A stretch of DNA of 64,000 bases. Source: Paracoccaceae bacterium (lineage in GTDB: Bacteria > Pseudomonadota > Alphaproteobacteria > Rhodobacterales > Rhodobacteraceae). Position numbers and translations under genes: made by a program. The stretch spans positions 310,001-374,000 of the forward strand of contig JAAFAB010000002.1 of NCBI GenBank assembly GCA_018222585.1. Direction: 5' to 3'. How positions within the stretch are numbered: the stretch's first letter is position 1; the number at the start of each line of letters is the position of its first letter. Shown here piece after piece: positions 9,796 through 20,596 of this stretch. A model generated the notes under the pieces. It did no database searches, had not been told where the DNA came from, and saw only the letters and a list, made by a program, of their open reading frames with translations.

Positions 9796-10187
9796 GCGGG
9801 CAGGGGGCTGCCGCCCCCTCGGCTGCGCCTCACTCCCGCGAGTATTTTCAGCCCGGTGATGAGACGGGCGCGCGCGCCCGGCCCTGGCCTTCCGCCCGGA
9901 CAGGCCGGGGGTGGGCGTGCTGCGGCGGTTCCTCCGCGCCCCGGCCCGGCTGCATCACCAGGCTGAAAATACTCCCGCCGGAGGCGATCAGCCGCAGGCT
10001 GATGACGGTGAGCGCCGGCGTCGCCTATCCGTGGCGCGCCGGGGTAACCGGAGGGCCCGCGGCAGGCGGGCGGGAGGGGCGGCGTGCCGTTCGGGGCCCG
10101 CCTTCCGGTTTCCGCTCATCGCCCCGATTGCCCCCTGCAGCAAATCCTCTATAAGTCCCAACTCCGGACCCCTTTGGAGGCAGGCAG
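9796..10187. other. Repeat-bearing gap between phnM and purE
   Basis: 392 bases without a credible gene. Contains a GGGGGC-TGCC-GCCCCC hairpin right after phnM (9803-9818), which may end that transcript, and the inverted repeat listed separately. The purE ribosome site GGAGG is at 10176-10180. Confidence 0.6.
9840..9974. repeat. Inverted repeat with GAGTATTTTCAGCC arms, REP-like
   Basis: GAGTATTTTCAGCC (9840-9853) is matched in reverse by GGCTGAAAATACTC (9961-9974), 14 of 14, enclosing about 107 bases. The AT-rich arms stand out from the local GC-rich sequence. The same kind of CTCCCGCGAGTATTTT unit is common between Rhodobacterales genes, so this looks like a pair of short interspersed repeats. 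Confidence 0.65.
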
Positions 10188-10676
10188 ATGAGCGCAATCA
10201 AGGTCGGTATCATCATGGGCAGCCAGTCCGACTGGCCCACCATGAAGGAGGCAGCCCTGATCCTGGACGAGCTGGGCGTGGCCTATGAGACGAAGATCGT
10301 CTCGGCCCACCGGACCCCGGACCGTCTGTGGACATACGGCAAGGAGGCGGCGGGCCGTGGCCTGCAGGTGATCATCGCCGGCGCCGGCGGCGCGGCGCAT
10401 CTGCCGGGCATGATGGCCTCGAAGACCCGGGTGCCGGTGATCGGCGTGCCGGTGCAGACCCGGGCGCTTTCCGGGGTCGACAGCCTGTACTCCATCGTCC
10501 AGATGCCGAAGGGCTTCCCGGTCGCGACCATGGCCATCGGTGCCGCCGGTGCGGCCAACGCCGGCCTGATGGCGGCGGGTATCCTGGCCAATGCCGATGC
10601 CGATCTGGCTGCCCGCCTCGACGCCTGGCGCGCGGCGCTTTCCGCCTCCATTCCCGATGAGCCCTCCGATGACTGA
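10188..10676 (+). CDS. purE: N5-carboxyaminoimidazole ribonucleotide mutase PurE
   Basis: 162 residues, family length. Converts N5-CAIR to CAIR in purine synthesis in the cytoplasm. [16 protein letters not shown] near the N-terminus carries the SDW substrate loop, and VSAHRTPDR near residue 40 holds the catalytic His region. [16 protein letters not shown] near residue 64 is the phosphate/active-site loop. The start follows GGAGG by seven bases. It overlaps purK by eight bases, so the two are co-translated. Confidence 0.97.
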   Translation: MSAIKVGIIMGSQSDWPTMKEAALILDELGVAYETKIVSAHRTPDRLWTYGKEAAGRGLQVIIAGAGGAAHLPGMMASKTRVPVIGVPVQTRALSGVDSLYSIVQMPKGFPVATMAIGAAGAANAGLMAAGILANADADLAARLDAWRAALSASIPDEPSDD

Positions 10677-11742
10677 CATGCTTCCCTCCGGCGCCACCAT
10701 CGGCATTCTCGGCGGCGGCCAGCTGGGCCGGATGCTGGCGGTCGCGGCCTCCCGCCTGGGGCTGAAGACCCATATCTTCGAGCCCTCCGCAAATCCGCCC
10801 GCCGCCCAGGTCTGCGACGCGCTGACCACCGCCTCCTACGAGGACGAGGCCGCCTTGCGCGCCTTCGCCGAGGCCGTGGACGTGGTGACCTACGAGTTCG
10901 AGAACATCCCCACCTCGGCGCTGGACGTGATCGAGGCGATCCGCCCGATCCGCCCGGGGCGCGAGGCGCTGCGGGTCAGCCAGGACAGGCTGACCGAGAA
11001 GGGCTACCTTTCGGATCTGGGCCTGAAAACGGCGCCCTATGCGGATATCACCGATTTCCCCTCGCTCGGCCGGGCGCTGGCGGACTTCGGCACGCCCGCC
11101 ATCCTGAAGACCCGCCGCTTCGGCTATGACGGCAAGGGCCAGGTCCGGATCTCCGATCCCGCCGAGGCCGAGGCGGCGCTGGCCCAGCTGAAGGGCGCGC
11201 CGGCCGTTCTGGAGGGTTTCGTCGACTTCACCGCCGAGATCTCGGTCATTGCGGCGCGCGGTCTGGACAGCTCTGTCTCGTGCTTCGATCCGGGCGAGAA
11301 CGTCCATTCCGAGGGTATCCTGCGCACCACCACGGTGCCCGCGAAGATTCCCGCCAGCCTGCGCACCGATGCGATCCTGCTGGCGGCCCGCATCCTCAAT
11401 GCGCTGGACTACGTCGGCGTCATGGGGGTGGAGCTTTTCGTCACCCCCGAGGGCCCCGTGGTCAACGAGATCGCGCCGCGGGTCCACAACTCGGGCCACT
11501 GGACGCAGAACGGCTGCGCCGTCGATCAGTTCGAACAGCACATCCGCGCCGTGGCAGGCTGGCCGCTTGGAGACGGACAGCGGCATTCGGACGTGGTGAT
11601 GGAGAACCTGATCGGCGACGACATGGACAGGGTGCCCGAACTGGCCGCCCGCGCCGGCGCGGCGCTGCATCTCTATGGCAAGGCCGAAACCCGGCCAGGG
11701 CGCAAGATGGGCCATGTGAACCTGGTCACGCCCAAGGGCTAA
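10669..11742 (+). CDS. purK: N5-carboxyaminoimidazole ribonucleotide synthase PurK
   Basis: 357 residues, ATP-grasp family. Makes N5-CAIR from AIR, bicarbonate and ATP, feeding Pur[18 protein letters not shown] at the N-terminus is the preATP-grasp loop, TYEFENIP near residue 76 is typical, and [14 protein letters not shown] near residue 265 binds the metal and substrate. The ATG giving MTDMLPSG lies inside the end of purE; a start four codons upstream is also possible. A terminator follows. Confidence 0.96.
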   Translation: MTDMLPSGATIGILGGGQLGRMLAVAASRLGLKTHIFEPSANPPAAQVCDALTTASYEDEAALRAFAEAVDVVTYEFENIPTSALDVIEAIRPIRPGREALRVSQDRLTEKGYLSDLGLKTAPYADITDFPSLGRALADFGTPAILKTRRFGYDGKGQVRISDPAEAEAALAQLKGAPAVLEGFVDFTAEISVIAARGLDSSVSCFDPGENVHSEGILRTTTVPAKIPASLRTDAILLAARILNALDYVGVMGVELFVTPEGPVVNEIAPRVHNSGHWTQNGCAVDQFEQHIRAVAGWPLGDGQRHSDVVMENLIGDDMDRVPELAARAGAALHLYGKAETRPGRKMGHVNLVTPKG

Positions 11743-11763
11743 ATCATCCCTGCCGAAAAGCGA

Positions 11764-11788
11764 AAAGGCGCCTCTCGGGGCGCCTTTC
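11764..11788 (+). terminator. Terminator after purEK
   Basis: AAAGGCGCC, loop TCTCG, then GGCGCCTTTCTC. It lies about 20 bases after the purK stop, and the reverse strand gives a similar stem for the convergent DUF465 gene. Confidence 0.85.
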
Positions 11789-11819
11789 TCCTGTGCCGTG
11801 GGGCTTTCCCCGGGCGGGG

Positions 11820-12044
11820 TCAGGCAATGATATCGGGGGTCAGCCGGTCCTCGATCTGGGCGATCCGGTCCTTCAGCGACAGTTTCTTCTTCTTCAGCCG
11901 CTGGATGGTCAGCCGGTCCGCCGAAGCCCGGTCCTCCAGCGCGCGGATCGCCTCGTCGAGATCCCGGTGCTCGGCGCGGAAGTGCTCCAGCTCCACCCGC
12001 AGCACCTCGTCGGTCTTCATGGAGATGTCGGACAGGGCATTCAT
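11820..12044 (-). CDS. DUF465 (YdcH family) small coiled-coil protein
   Basis: 74 residues. Highly charged, nearly all helical: HFRAEHRDLDEAIRALE followed by RLKKKKLSLKDRIAQIE, the lysine cluster and spacing that define DUF465. The function of the family is unknown; members are short cytosolic helical hairpins. The start is the ATG giving MNALSDISM, because the longer frame reads through the divergent hsp20 promoter region. Convergent with purK. Confidence 0.85.
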   Translation of the reverse strand: MNALSDISMKTDEVLRVELEHFRAEHRDLDEAIRALEDRASADRLTIQRLKKKKLSLKDRIAQIEDRLTPDIIA

Positions 12045-12207
12045 GGCATGACTCGCTTCACAGGTTGCTGGAGCCGCAGAATACCCTATTCGGGACAATT
12101 CGCAAAAGCCTTGCAGCCCTCTTCGCGGCTCCCCATATTGAGCGTGCAGGACCTCGCCGCTACGGGGGGTCCGTAGTGTCGTCGCTTTTTGCCAAGGACG
12201 CATGGAA

Positions 12208-12621
12208 ATGAGCAAGTTGACCCTGGGGTCGCACCCCTATCTTCTCGGGTTCGAGCAGCTGGAACGGCTGCTGGAGCGCAGCGCAAAATCCGGTAACGAG
12301 GGCTATCCGCCCTTCAATATCGAACAGACCTCCGAGAATTCCTATCGTATCACCCTCGCCGTGGCCGGGTTCCTGGAAGAGGAGCTGGCAATCACGCTGG
12401 AGGATCGCCAATTGGTCATCCGTGGCCGTCAGGGCGACGAGGGTGAAGGCCGTATCTTCCTGCACCGCGGAATCGCCACCCGCCAGTTCCAGCGCAGTTT
12501 CGTGCTGGCCGAGGGCGTCGAGGTCGGCGAGGCGGTGATGGAGAACGGATTGCTGCACGTGGATCTGACCCGGGCCGAGCCCGAGCGCGTCGTCCAGCGG
12601 ATCAATATCCGCCGCAGCTGA
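12208..12621 (+). CDS. Small heat shock protein, Hsp20/IbpA family
   Basis: 137 residues. ATP-independent holdase that keeps unfolding proteins soluble. An alpha-crystallin domain covers about residues 33-125: PFNIEQTSENSYRITLAVAGF opens it, and the C-terminal RINIRRS fits the IbpA-type tail. AAGGA is nine bases before the ATG giving MSKLTLG, so I prefer this over an ATG two codons earlier. Followed 26 bases later by a DUF1150 gene, a pairing common in alphaproteobacteria. No clear heat-shock operator is visible upstream. Confidence 0.92.
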   Translation: MSKLTLGSHPYLLGFEQLERLLERSAKSGNEGYPPFNIEQTSENSYRITLAVAGFLEEELAITLEDRQLVIRGRQGDEGEGRIFLHRGIATRQFQRSFVLAEGVEVGEAVMENGLLHVDLTRAEPERVVQRINIRRS

Positions 12622-12647
12622 GTTGAGTTGATGAAAGGGGTATCAAG

Positions 12648-12887
12648 ATGACCCAGAAATATGATTTCGATCACCCTGCCCAGGGCCATGTGGCCGAGCG
12701 GATCGTCTATGTCCGCCCGGTCGAGGCCGAGGATCTGCCCGACGACCTGCGCGAGCAGGTGGAGGGTGTCCAGACCCTCTTTGCCGTCCACAACTCGGAC
12801 GGAGAGCGCCTTGCACTGGTGGAGGACCGCCAGACCGCCTTCATCTTGGCGCGGGAGAATGACCTGGCGCCGGTGACGGTGCACTGA
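12648..12887 (+). CDS. DUF1150 family protein
   Basis: 79 residues, acidic. VAERIVYVRPVEAEDLP and the C-terminal VEDRQTAFILARENDLAPVTVH are the DUF1150 core. The family occurs almost only in alphaproteobacteria, very often right after an Hsp20 gene, and its role is unknown. It shares the hsp20 operon here and ends before a terminator. A chaperone-accessory or stress role is inferred only from the neighbour. Confidence 0.85.
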   Translation: MTQKYDFDHPAQGHVAERIVYVRPVEAEDLPDDLREQVEGVQTLFAVHNSDGERLALVEDRQTAFILARENDLAPVTVH

Positions 12888-12939
12888 TCAAGGGGCCGGA
12901 CCCGCAAGAGCCATGGCCCCAGGATTCCAGACCCTTGCA

Positions 12940-12966
12940 ACGGCCCGCCCGATGGCGGGCCGTTTG
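12940..12966 (+). terminator. Terminator after hsp20-DUF1150
   Basis: ACGGCCCGCC, loop CGAT, GGCGGGCCGTTT. It follows the DUF1150 stop by about 50 bases. Confidence 0.85.
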
Positions 12967-12978
12967 CGTTTCCGGCCG

Positions 12979-13008
12979 GAAAAAGGCCCCGCCGAATCGA
13001 CGGGGCCT
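12979..13008 (-). terminator. Terminator of the trxB-rraB unit
   Basis: Read on the minus strand: GAGGCCCCGTCGATTCGGCGGGGCC followed by a T-tract, a stem of GGCCCCG arms placed just after the rraB stop. Confidence 0.85.
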
Positions 13009-13032
13009 CATTCTTCAGGCGATGTCCCAAGG

Positions 13033-13365
13033 TTAGCCTTCCAGGCCCCAGCCGTCGGGGGCGAAGCCGTGTTCCAGCGCGGTGCGGGTGGCCGTTTCCT
13101 CTCCGATCCAGATGCCGTCTGCCGAGATCGCCTGATCCGGCAGCGTGGCCATCAGGTAGGGGGCCTGGTCCTCGTCATCGTCGATGAACTGGCAGTCGAA
13201 GCCCTGCAGGGTCAGTGCCTCTGCCAGCGGGCGCCAGTCGGCCTCTTCGGACGTGGCGATGAGGAAGTAATCCACATCCGCCACCTCGGGCAGCCCGTGC
13301 TCGGCCTGCATCTCGTCGTAGGTCGCGCGGGTCTCGGCCCGCTGGCTGGCGAAATCGTGGCTCAT
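13033..13365 (-). CDS. RraB-like ribonuclease E inhibitor family protein
   Basis: 110 residues, strongly acidic. DVDYFLIATSEEADWRPLAEAL and FDCQFIDDDEDQAPYLMA match the RraB (formerly DUF1260) fold, small proteins that in enterobacteria bind RNase E and lower its activity. Alphaproteobacterial members have not been proved to do this. It starts four bases after the trxB stop and shares its terminator, so it is the second gene of a trxB-rraB operon. Confidence 0.72.
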   Translation of the reverse strand: MSHDFASQRAETRATYDEMQAEHGLPEVADVDYFLIATSEEADWRPLAEALTLQGFDCQFIDDDEDQAPYLMATLPDQAISADGIWIGEETATRTALEHGFAPDGWGLEG

Positions 13366-13369
13366 CGGA

Positions 13370-16146
<2,777 letters not shown>

Positions 16147-16199
16147 GGTCTCTTGGCCGATCTCTTTGGGGGGTGATCGTTCAGGATGTGCCGGTCAGG

Positions 16200-16238
16200 G
16201 GTCTCGGGGTCCGGTCTCGGGGTCCGGTCTCTGGGGGC
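16200..16238. repeat. 13-bp tandem repeat upstream of pgeF
   Basis: GGTCTCGGGGTCC occurs twice without a break (16200-16212, 16213-16225), then a degenerate third copy follows. It lies in the gap between midA and pgeF. Probably slippage-derived; no function is evident. Confidence 0.7.
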
Positions 16239-16271
16239 GGGCTGCCGGCGCATTCCGGCAGGGGGAGGATG

Positions 16272-17351
16272 TCAGAACCTGATCCCCGGTTCCAGCCCCG
16301 GGGGCGGGCGCTGGCCCGGCGGGGTCAGCGCGAGAATCTTGAAGAGCGTCCCCATTTCCTCGGGGTGGGTCAAGCGGCGATGTGCGGCGATATGGGCGTC
16401 AAGCGCGGCGCCGCTCAGCCCCTTGGCAAGCGCCTGGGCGCGGGCCGTGATCCCCAGCCGTTCCAGGAAGACGCCCTGTGTTTCCAGCCGCGTGGCACTG
16501 GCGGGCAGGGCGGCACGGGCGATCTCGGCGAAATCCACATGGGCGGTCAGGTCGGCCTGTCCCGGGGCCTCGAAGGGATCGGCCGGGGCCTTGTGACGCA
16601 GGGCCTGCAGGGTATCGCCAAGCGAGCGCCAGCCGCCGTAGTCCACCAGCAGCGCGGCACCGCCGTGGCGCGCCACATGGGCGCCGATGGCCCGGGCCCA
16701 GTCTTGCGCGGCCTCGCCGATCTCGATGATGTCGCCCTGGCGGGTATCTCCCAGCCGGTAGTCCAGCGCGGGCAGGGGGGCGGGTTCCCCGTAGCAGGGC
16801 GTCAGGCCCTGAAGGCCCCGATCCACCCGGCGCTCTTCCCAGAGATCCCCCTCGGCGCGGCGGAACTGGCGGATCGGCAACGCATCGAGGAACTCGTTGG
16901 CGACCAGGAACAGCGGGATGCCGGGCAGGCCGGCGAGATCCTCGCGCCAGGCAAGGTCGAAGCCTTCCAGCGTGGCGCGCTGGATCTCGCGCAGGCGGGG
17001 CGAGGCTTCGATCAGCAGGATCCGCATCGCCGCGTGGAAGCCCGGCACATGGCGGGTGGCGCGCAGGATATCGGCCATCAGCGTGCCGCGTCCGGGGCCC
17101 AGTTCGGCCAGCAGGAAGGCGGACGGGGCGCCCTGGTCCATCCAGCTCTGCGCCAGCGCCAGCCCCATCAGTTCGCCGAACATCTGGGAGATCTCGGGGG
17201 CGGTGATGAAATCGCCCTCGGCGCCGATCGAGGGGCGGGTGGCGTAATAGCCGAAGTCGGGATCCAGCAGGCAGGCCCGCATGTAGGCGTCGATCCCCAG
17301 GGGCCCGTCCTGCGTGATCCGCGCGACCAGCTTTTCCTGCAGGGTGCTCAT
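16272..17351 (-). CDS. SAM-dependent methyltransferase, MidA/NDUFAF7 family
   Basis: 359 residues. The N-terminal half has [19 protein letters not shown] and [21 protein letters not shown], and the SAM-binding loop is [16 protein letters not shown] near residue 86. [10 protein letters not shown] near residue 227 is also typical. In eukaryotes this family methylates an arginine of a complex I subunit during assembly; the bacterial substrate is not established. It begins inside the lgt stop (ATGA overlap), so the two are co-translated. Confidence 0.9.
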   Translation of the reverse strand: MSTLQEKLVARITQDGPLGIDAYMRACLLDPDFGYYATRPSIGAEGDFITAPEISQMFGELMGLALAQSWMDQGAPSAFLLAELGPGRGTLMADILRATRHVPGFHAAMRILLIEASPRLREIQRATLEGFDLAWREDLAGLPGIPLFLVANEFLDALPIRQFRRAEGDLWEERRVDRGLQGLTPCYGEPAPLPALDYRLGDTRQGDIIEIGEAAQDWARAIGAHVARHGGAALLVDYGGWRSLGDTLQALRHKAPADPFEAPGQADLTAHVDFAEIARAALPASATRLETQGVFLERLGITARAQALAKGLSGAALDAHIAAHRRLTHPEEMGTLFKILALTPPGQRPPPGLEPGIRF

Positions 17352-18247
17352 GGTGCCAGCGGCGGCCGGCGGAAGGACCAGGCGATCAGGGCCAGCCCGA
17401 TCAGCACCATCGGCAGCGACAGCAGCTGTCCCATGGTCAGCCCGAGGCTCTCGGTCAGGCGCAGCACATGGCCATGGGGATTGCCCGGGGTGATGAACTG
17501 GGCATCGGCCAGGCGGAAGAACTCGACCACGAAGCGGGCGATCCCGTAGCCGGCGATGAAGACCCCGGTCAGCCGCCAGGGGTTGCGCAGGGTGCGGGTG
17601 CCGAAGGCCAGCCAGAGCAACAGCAGGCCCAGCACCAGACCCTCCAGCCCGGCCTCGTAGAGCTGCGAGGGATGGCGGGCGCAAAGCCCCTCCACGCCCG
17701 GGCAGTCCTGCGCCGCGGGGCCGGGGAAGATCACCGCCCAGGGCGCGTCCGAGGGGCGGCCCCAGAGCTCGGCGTTGATGAAGTTGGCGATCCGCCCCAG
17801 CAGAAGCCCCGGCGGCACCGCAAGGGCCAGCATGTCGGCGGTCTGGCCGAGGGGAATCGCGTTTCGGCGACAGAAGATCAGGGTCGCGACGCAGACGCCC
17901 AGGAAGCCGCCGTGGAAGGCCATGCCGCCGTTCCAGACCTGCAGGATCTCCAGCGGATGCGAAAGGTAGTACCCGGGCTGGTAGAACAGCACGAAGCCCA
18001 GCCGTCCGCCCAGGATTACCCCGAGGATCAGCCAGGTCACCAGGTCGTCCAGCTGCTCGCGCCGCATCGGGGCCGTGGCCTGGGGCCAGAGCCGCGCCCG
18101 CCCGAGGGCGGCCCGGGCCAGCAGGTAGCCCAGCAGGATGCCGACCAGGTAGGCCATGGCATACCAGCGCAGGGCAAACTCGGTGCCGAAGAGCTGGATC
18201 GAGACGATCTCGGGCGAAATGTCGGGGAAGGGGATCACGGCGCGCAT
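17348..18247 (-). CDS. lgt: Prolipoprotein diacylglyceryl transferase
   Basis: 299 residues with about seven membrane segments. Transfers diacylglycerol from phosphatidylglycerol to the lipobox cysteine, the first step of lipoprotein maturation in the inner membrane. [15 protein letters not shown] near residue 98 carries the essential His region, and [17 protein letters not shown] near residue 145 is the Lgt signature. [12 protein letters not shown] and the C-terminal arginine region FVVEFFR are also present. The start is the ATG giving [11 protein letters not shown]; a longer frame is open but unsupported. Confidence 0.96.
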   Translation of the reverse strand: MRAVIPFPDISPEIVSIQLFGTEFALRWYAMAYLVGILLGYLLARAALGRARLWPQATAPMRREQLDDLVTWLILGVILGGRLGFVLFYQPGYYLSHPLEILQVWNGGMAFHGGFLGVCVATLIFCRRNAIPLGQTADMLALAVPPGLLLGRIANFINAELWGRPSDAPWAVIFPGPAAQDCPGVEGLCARHPSQLYEAGLEGLVLGLLLLWLAFGTRTLRNPWRLTGVFIAGYGIARFVVEFFRLADAQFITPGNPHGHVLRLTESLGLTMGQLLSLPMVLIGLALIAWSFRRPPLAP

Positions 18248-18370
18248 TGGGGCTATCTGCCTCTGGTCTGAATGGACTGTCAAGCGGGGCGAAAGACGCG
18301 GCCCGGGTTGAGACCGGCGCCATACCGGCCCATATTGCAGGGCAAGGCAACATTTACATGCGAGAGACCC

Positions 18371-18622
18371 ATGCAGACCCGTTCCAAGTTCTTCGACGAC
18401 ATGTCGCAGCTGATGACCAATGCCATGGGTGTCGCCCAGGGCGCCAAGGACGAGGCCGAGACCGCCTTCAACTCGATGGTGGATCGCTGGCTGGCCGACC
18501 GTGATTTCGTGACCCGCGAGGAGTTCGACGCGGTGCGCACCATGGCCCAGAAGGCCCGCGAGGAAAACGCGGTGCTGAAGGCCCGCCTCGACGCGCTGGA
18601 GGCCGCCGCCAAGGCCGAGTGA
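18371..18622 (+). CDS. UbiK/YqiC family accessory factor (BMFP domain)
   Basis: 83 residues. A short amphipathic helix (residues 8-28), then [23 protein letters not shown] and a C-terminal coiled coil rich in Ala/Leu/Lys ([15 protein letters not shown]): the BMFP layout. In enterobacteria UbiK helps ubiquinone synthesis; alphaproteobacterial homologues are often just called membrane-fusogenic. Divergent from lgt, single gene, followed by a convergent terminator. Confidence 0.82.
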   Translation: MQTRSKFFDDMSQLMTNAMGVAQGAKDEAETAFNSMVDRWLADRDFVTREEFDAVRTMAQKAREENAVLKARLDALEAAAKAE

Positions 18623-18646
18623 TCCCCTCGCCGGAAGAGACGGAAG

Positions 18647-18682
18647 GAAGGGCCCGGCGGTGATGCGCGGGCCCTTTGCCGT
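18647..18682. terminator. Bidirectional terminator between ubiK-like and DUF4136 genes
   Basis: AAGGGCCCGGC and GCGGGCCCTTT arms around a short loop, between two convergent genes. Confidence 0.75.
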
Positions 18683-18694
18683 TCCGGCGCGGCG

Positions 18695-19303
18695 TCAGCA
18701 GCCCTTGTCCTCGGTCTGCGTGACCCTGCCGCTCTGGGCCTCGGGGAAGCTCTTCAGCACAGCGCCGAGCATCAGGGCCACCACCTTGCCCGTCTGGTCG
18801 CAGGTGTCGCGGCTGCTGGCGCTGGCCTCGAAGACCGGCTGGCCGCTGCGGGCATCGCGCATGGTGATGCTGACCTGGCGGGGATAGACGGTGCGGGTCT
18901 CGTACTCGGTCCGATAGCCTACGGTGCCGCGGATCGGGACAGTCTTCACCACCCCTTCCGAGACCTCGCGGCTTTCGTAGCCGACGATGCCACGGACCGG
19001 TACCCGCACCGGGTAACGCTCGGTCTCGGGCGCGGCGGTGGTATAGGCGAAGCGGGCCAGCAGCCGCGCCTCGCCGCGCGGGGCCGAGGTATAGCCGCGC
19101 TGCGCCAGCACCCCGGCGAGGCTTTGGGCATTGCTGCGCCAGGCCAGGCTGTCGCCGCTCATGCCCGGACCGGGGGCGATGTGCACGGTCTTCGGGGCAA
19201 GGTCCGCGGAAATCGTCGAATAGCTTTCGACGGTCGAGGTGACGCTGGTGCAGGCGGCAAGCAGCAGCGCCAGCGCGGCGGAAAGGGCGGGGATCAGGCG
19301 CAT
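18695..19303 (-). CDS. DUF4136 domain lipoprotein
   Basis: 202 residues. A signal peptide ends in the lipobox LLAAC (Cys 18), so it should be lipidated. The rest is DUF4136-like: a Ser/Thr-rich start, SNAQSLAGVLAQRGYTSAP near residue 60, and a C-terminal SSRDTCDQTGKVVALMLGAVLKSFPE. In the middle two similar segments (RGIVGYESREVS and RGTVGYRTEYETRT) suggest an internal duplication. The family is of unknown function, anchored in the envelope. Single gene. Confidence 0.82.
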   Translation of the reverse strand: MRLIPALSAALALLLAACTSVTSTVESYSTISADLAPKTVHIAPGPGMSGDSLAWRSNAQSLAGVLAQRGYTSAPRGEARLLARFAYTTAAPETERYPVRVPVRGIVGYESREVSEGVVKTVPIRGTVGYRTEYETRTVYPRQVSITMRDARSGQPVFEASASSRDTCDQTGKVVALMLGAVLKSFPEAQSGRVTQTEDKGC

Positions 19304-19362
19304 GGGCCCTCCGGAAATGCGGGTCTCAAATCGGGGTCAGCCTAGCGCGGGGCGGCGGACAT

Positions 19363-19394
19363 GAAAACGCCCGCCGGTGAGGGCGGGCGTTCTC
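19363..19394 (-). terminator. Terminator at the end of the TRAP/glutamine-synthetase-like operon
   Basis: On the minus strand GAGAACGCCCGCC and GGCGGGCGTTTTC flank a short loop, about 45 bases after the Fe-ADH stop. It closes the seven-gene operon. Confidence 0.82.
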
Positions 19395-19439
19395 GGCGGA
19401 TCACGACTTGTTCAGCCGGTCGGGCTCGGATGCCCGTTC

Positions 19440-20585
19440 TCAGATGCAGGCCGCGACGACCGGCTTCAGGTTCTCGGGCGTCAGGGTGACGGGGTTGCCC
19501 CCGCAGGAGGGATCTTCCAGCGCCATTGCGACGATATCGTCGATCCGGTCTCCGGTGACGCCGAGCGCCGAGAGCTTGCGCGGGATGCCCAGGCGGTCGT
19601 TCAGCTTCTGCACGTAGTCGCGGAAGCCGTCGAAGCCACCCTCGATGCCGAGGTAGGGCGCCGCCTCGTCGAAGCGGCTGCGGATCCTGTCGGCGTTCAG
19701 CTCCAGCACGGCGGGCATGCAGATTGCATTGGTGGTGCCGTGGTGGGTGTTGAACAGCGCGCCGACCGGGTGGCTGATCGCATGGATCGCGCCCAGGCCC
19801 TTCTGGAAGGCGGTGGCGCCCATCATCGCCGCCGACATCATCTGCGCACGCGCCTCGATGTCGGTGCCGTCCTCGTAGGCGCGGGGCAGGTAGTCGACGA
19901 CCAGCCGCATCCCCTCCAGCGCGATGCCCTGGGACATCGGGTGATAGTGGGGGCTGGAGAACGCCTCGACGCAATGGGCGAAGGCGTCAAGCCCGGTGCC
20001 GGCGGTGATGAAGCCGGGCATCCCGACGGTCAGCTCGGGGTCGCAGATGACGACGGCGGGCAGGACCTTGGGGTGGAAGATGATCTTCTTCACGTGGGTT
20101 TCGGAGTTGGTGATGACGCTGGCGCGCCCCACTTCCGAACCGGTGCCGGCGGTGGTCGGCACGGCCACGATGGGCGCGATGCCCGCCGGGTCGGCGCGGG
20201 TCCACCAGTCGCCGATGTCCTCGAAGTCCCAGACCGGGCGGGTCTGGCCGGCCATGAAGGCCACCATCTTGCCGAGGTCGAGGCCCGAGCCGCCGCCGAA
20301 GGCGATCACGCCGTCATGGCCGCCCTCGCGGTAGACCTTCAGGCCCTCTTCCAGGTTCTTCTCGGTCGGGTTGGCATCCACGCCCGAGAACATGGCGCGG
20401 CCCAGGCCGCCCGCGACCATAAGGTCGAGGGTCTTCTGGGTGATCTCCATTTCCGCCAGGCCACGGTCGGTGACCAGCAGGGGCTTGCGGATATTGGCCG
20501 CGGCGCAGGCCTCGGCGATTTCGGCGATGCGACCGGCGCCGAAGCGGATGGCGGTCGGGTAGGACCAGTTTGCGGTGAGGGTCAT
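19440..20585 (-). CDS. Iron-containing (group III) alcohol dehydrogenase
   Basis: 381 residues, normal length. GGGSGLDLGKMVAFMA near residue 95 binds NAD(P), TTAGTGSEV near residue 140 is the conserved loop, and metal ligands are in TGLDAFAHCVEA (near 197) and GAIHAISHPVGALFNTHHG (near 260-278), with the usual Asp-His-His-His set. It would oxidise an alcohol to an aldehyde. Last gene of the operon, 11 bases after the aldehyde dehydrogenase, so the two probably act in sequence, here likely on the alcohol end of a gamma-glutamylated substrate (inference). Confidence 0.9.
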   Translation of the reverse strand: MTLTANWSYPTAIRFGAGRIAEIAEACAAANIRKPLLVTDRGLAEMEITQKTLDLMVAGGLGRAMFSGVDANPTEKNLEEGLKVYREGGHDGVIAFGGGSGLDLGKMVAFMAGQTRPVWDFEDIGDWWTRADPAGIAPIVAVPTTAGTGSEVGRASVITNSETHVKKIIFHPKVLPAVVICDPELTVGMPGFITAGTGLDAFAHCVEAFSSPHYHPMSQGIALEGMRLVVDYLPRAYEDGTDIEARAQMMSAAMMGATAFQKGLGAIHAISHPVGALFNTHHGTTNAICMPAVLELNADRIRSRFDEAAPYLGIEGGFDGFRDYVQKLNDRLGIPRKLSALGVTGDRIDDIVAMALEDPSCGGNPVTLTPENLKPVVAACI

Positions 20586-20596
20586 CTGGGGGTTCC

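Noticed and set aside
16272..18353. 693-residue minus-strand ORF merging midA with lgt region
   Set aside because: Upstream part is lgt read in another frame; midA starts at 17351 inside the lgt stop.
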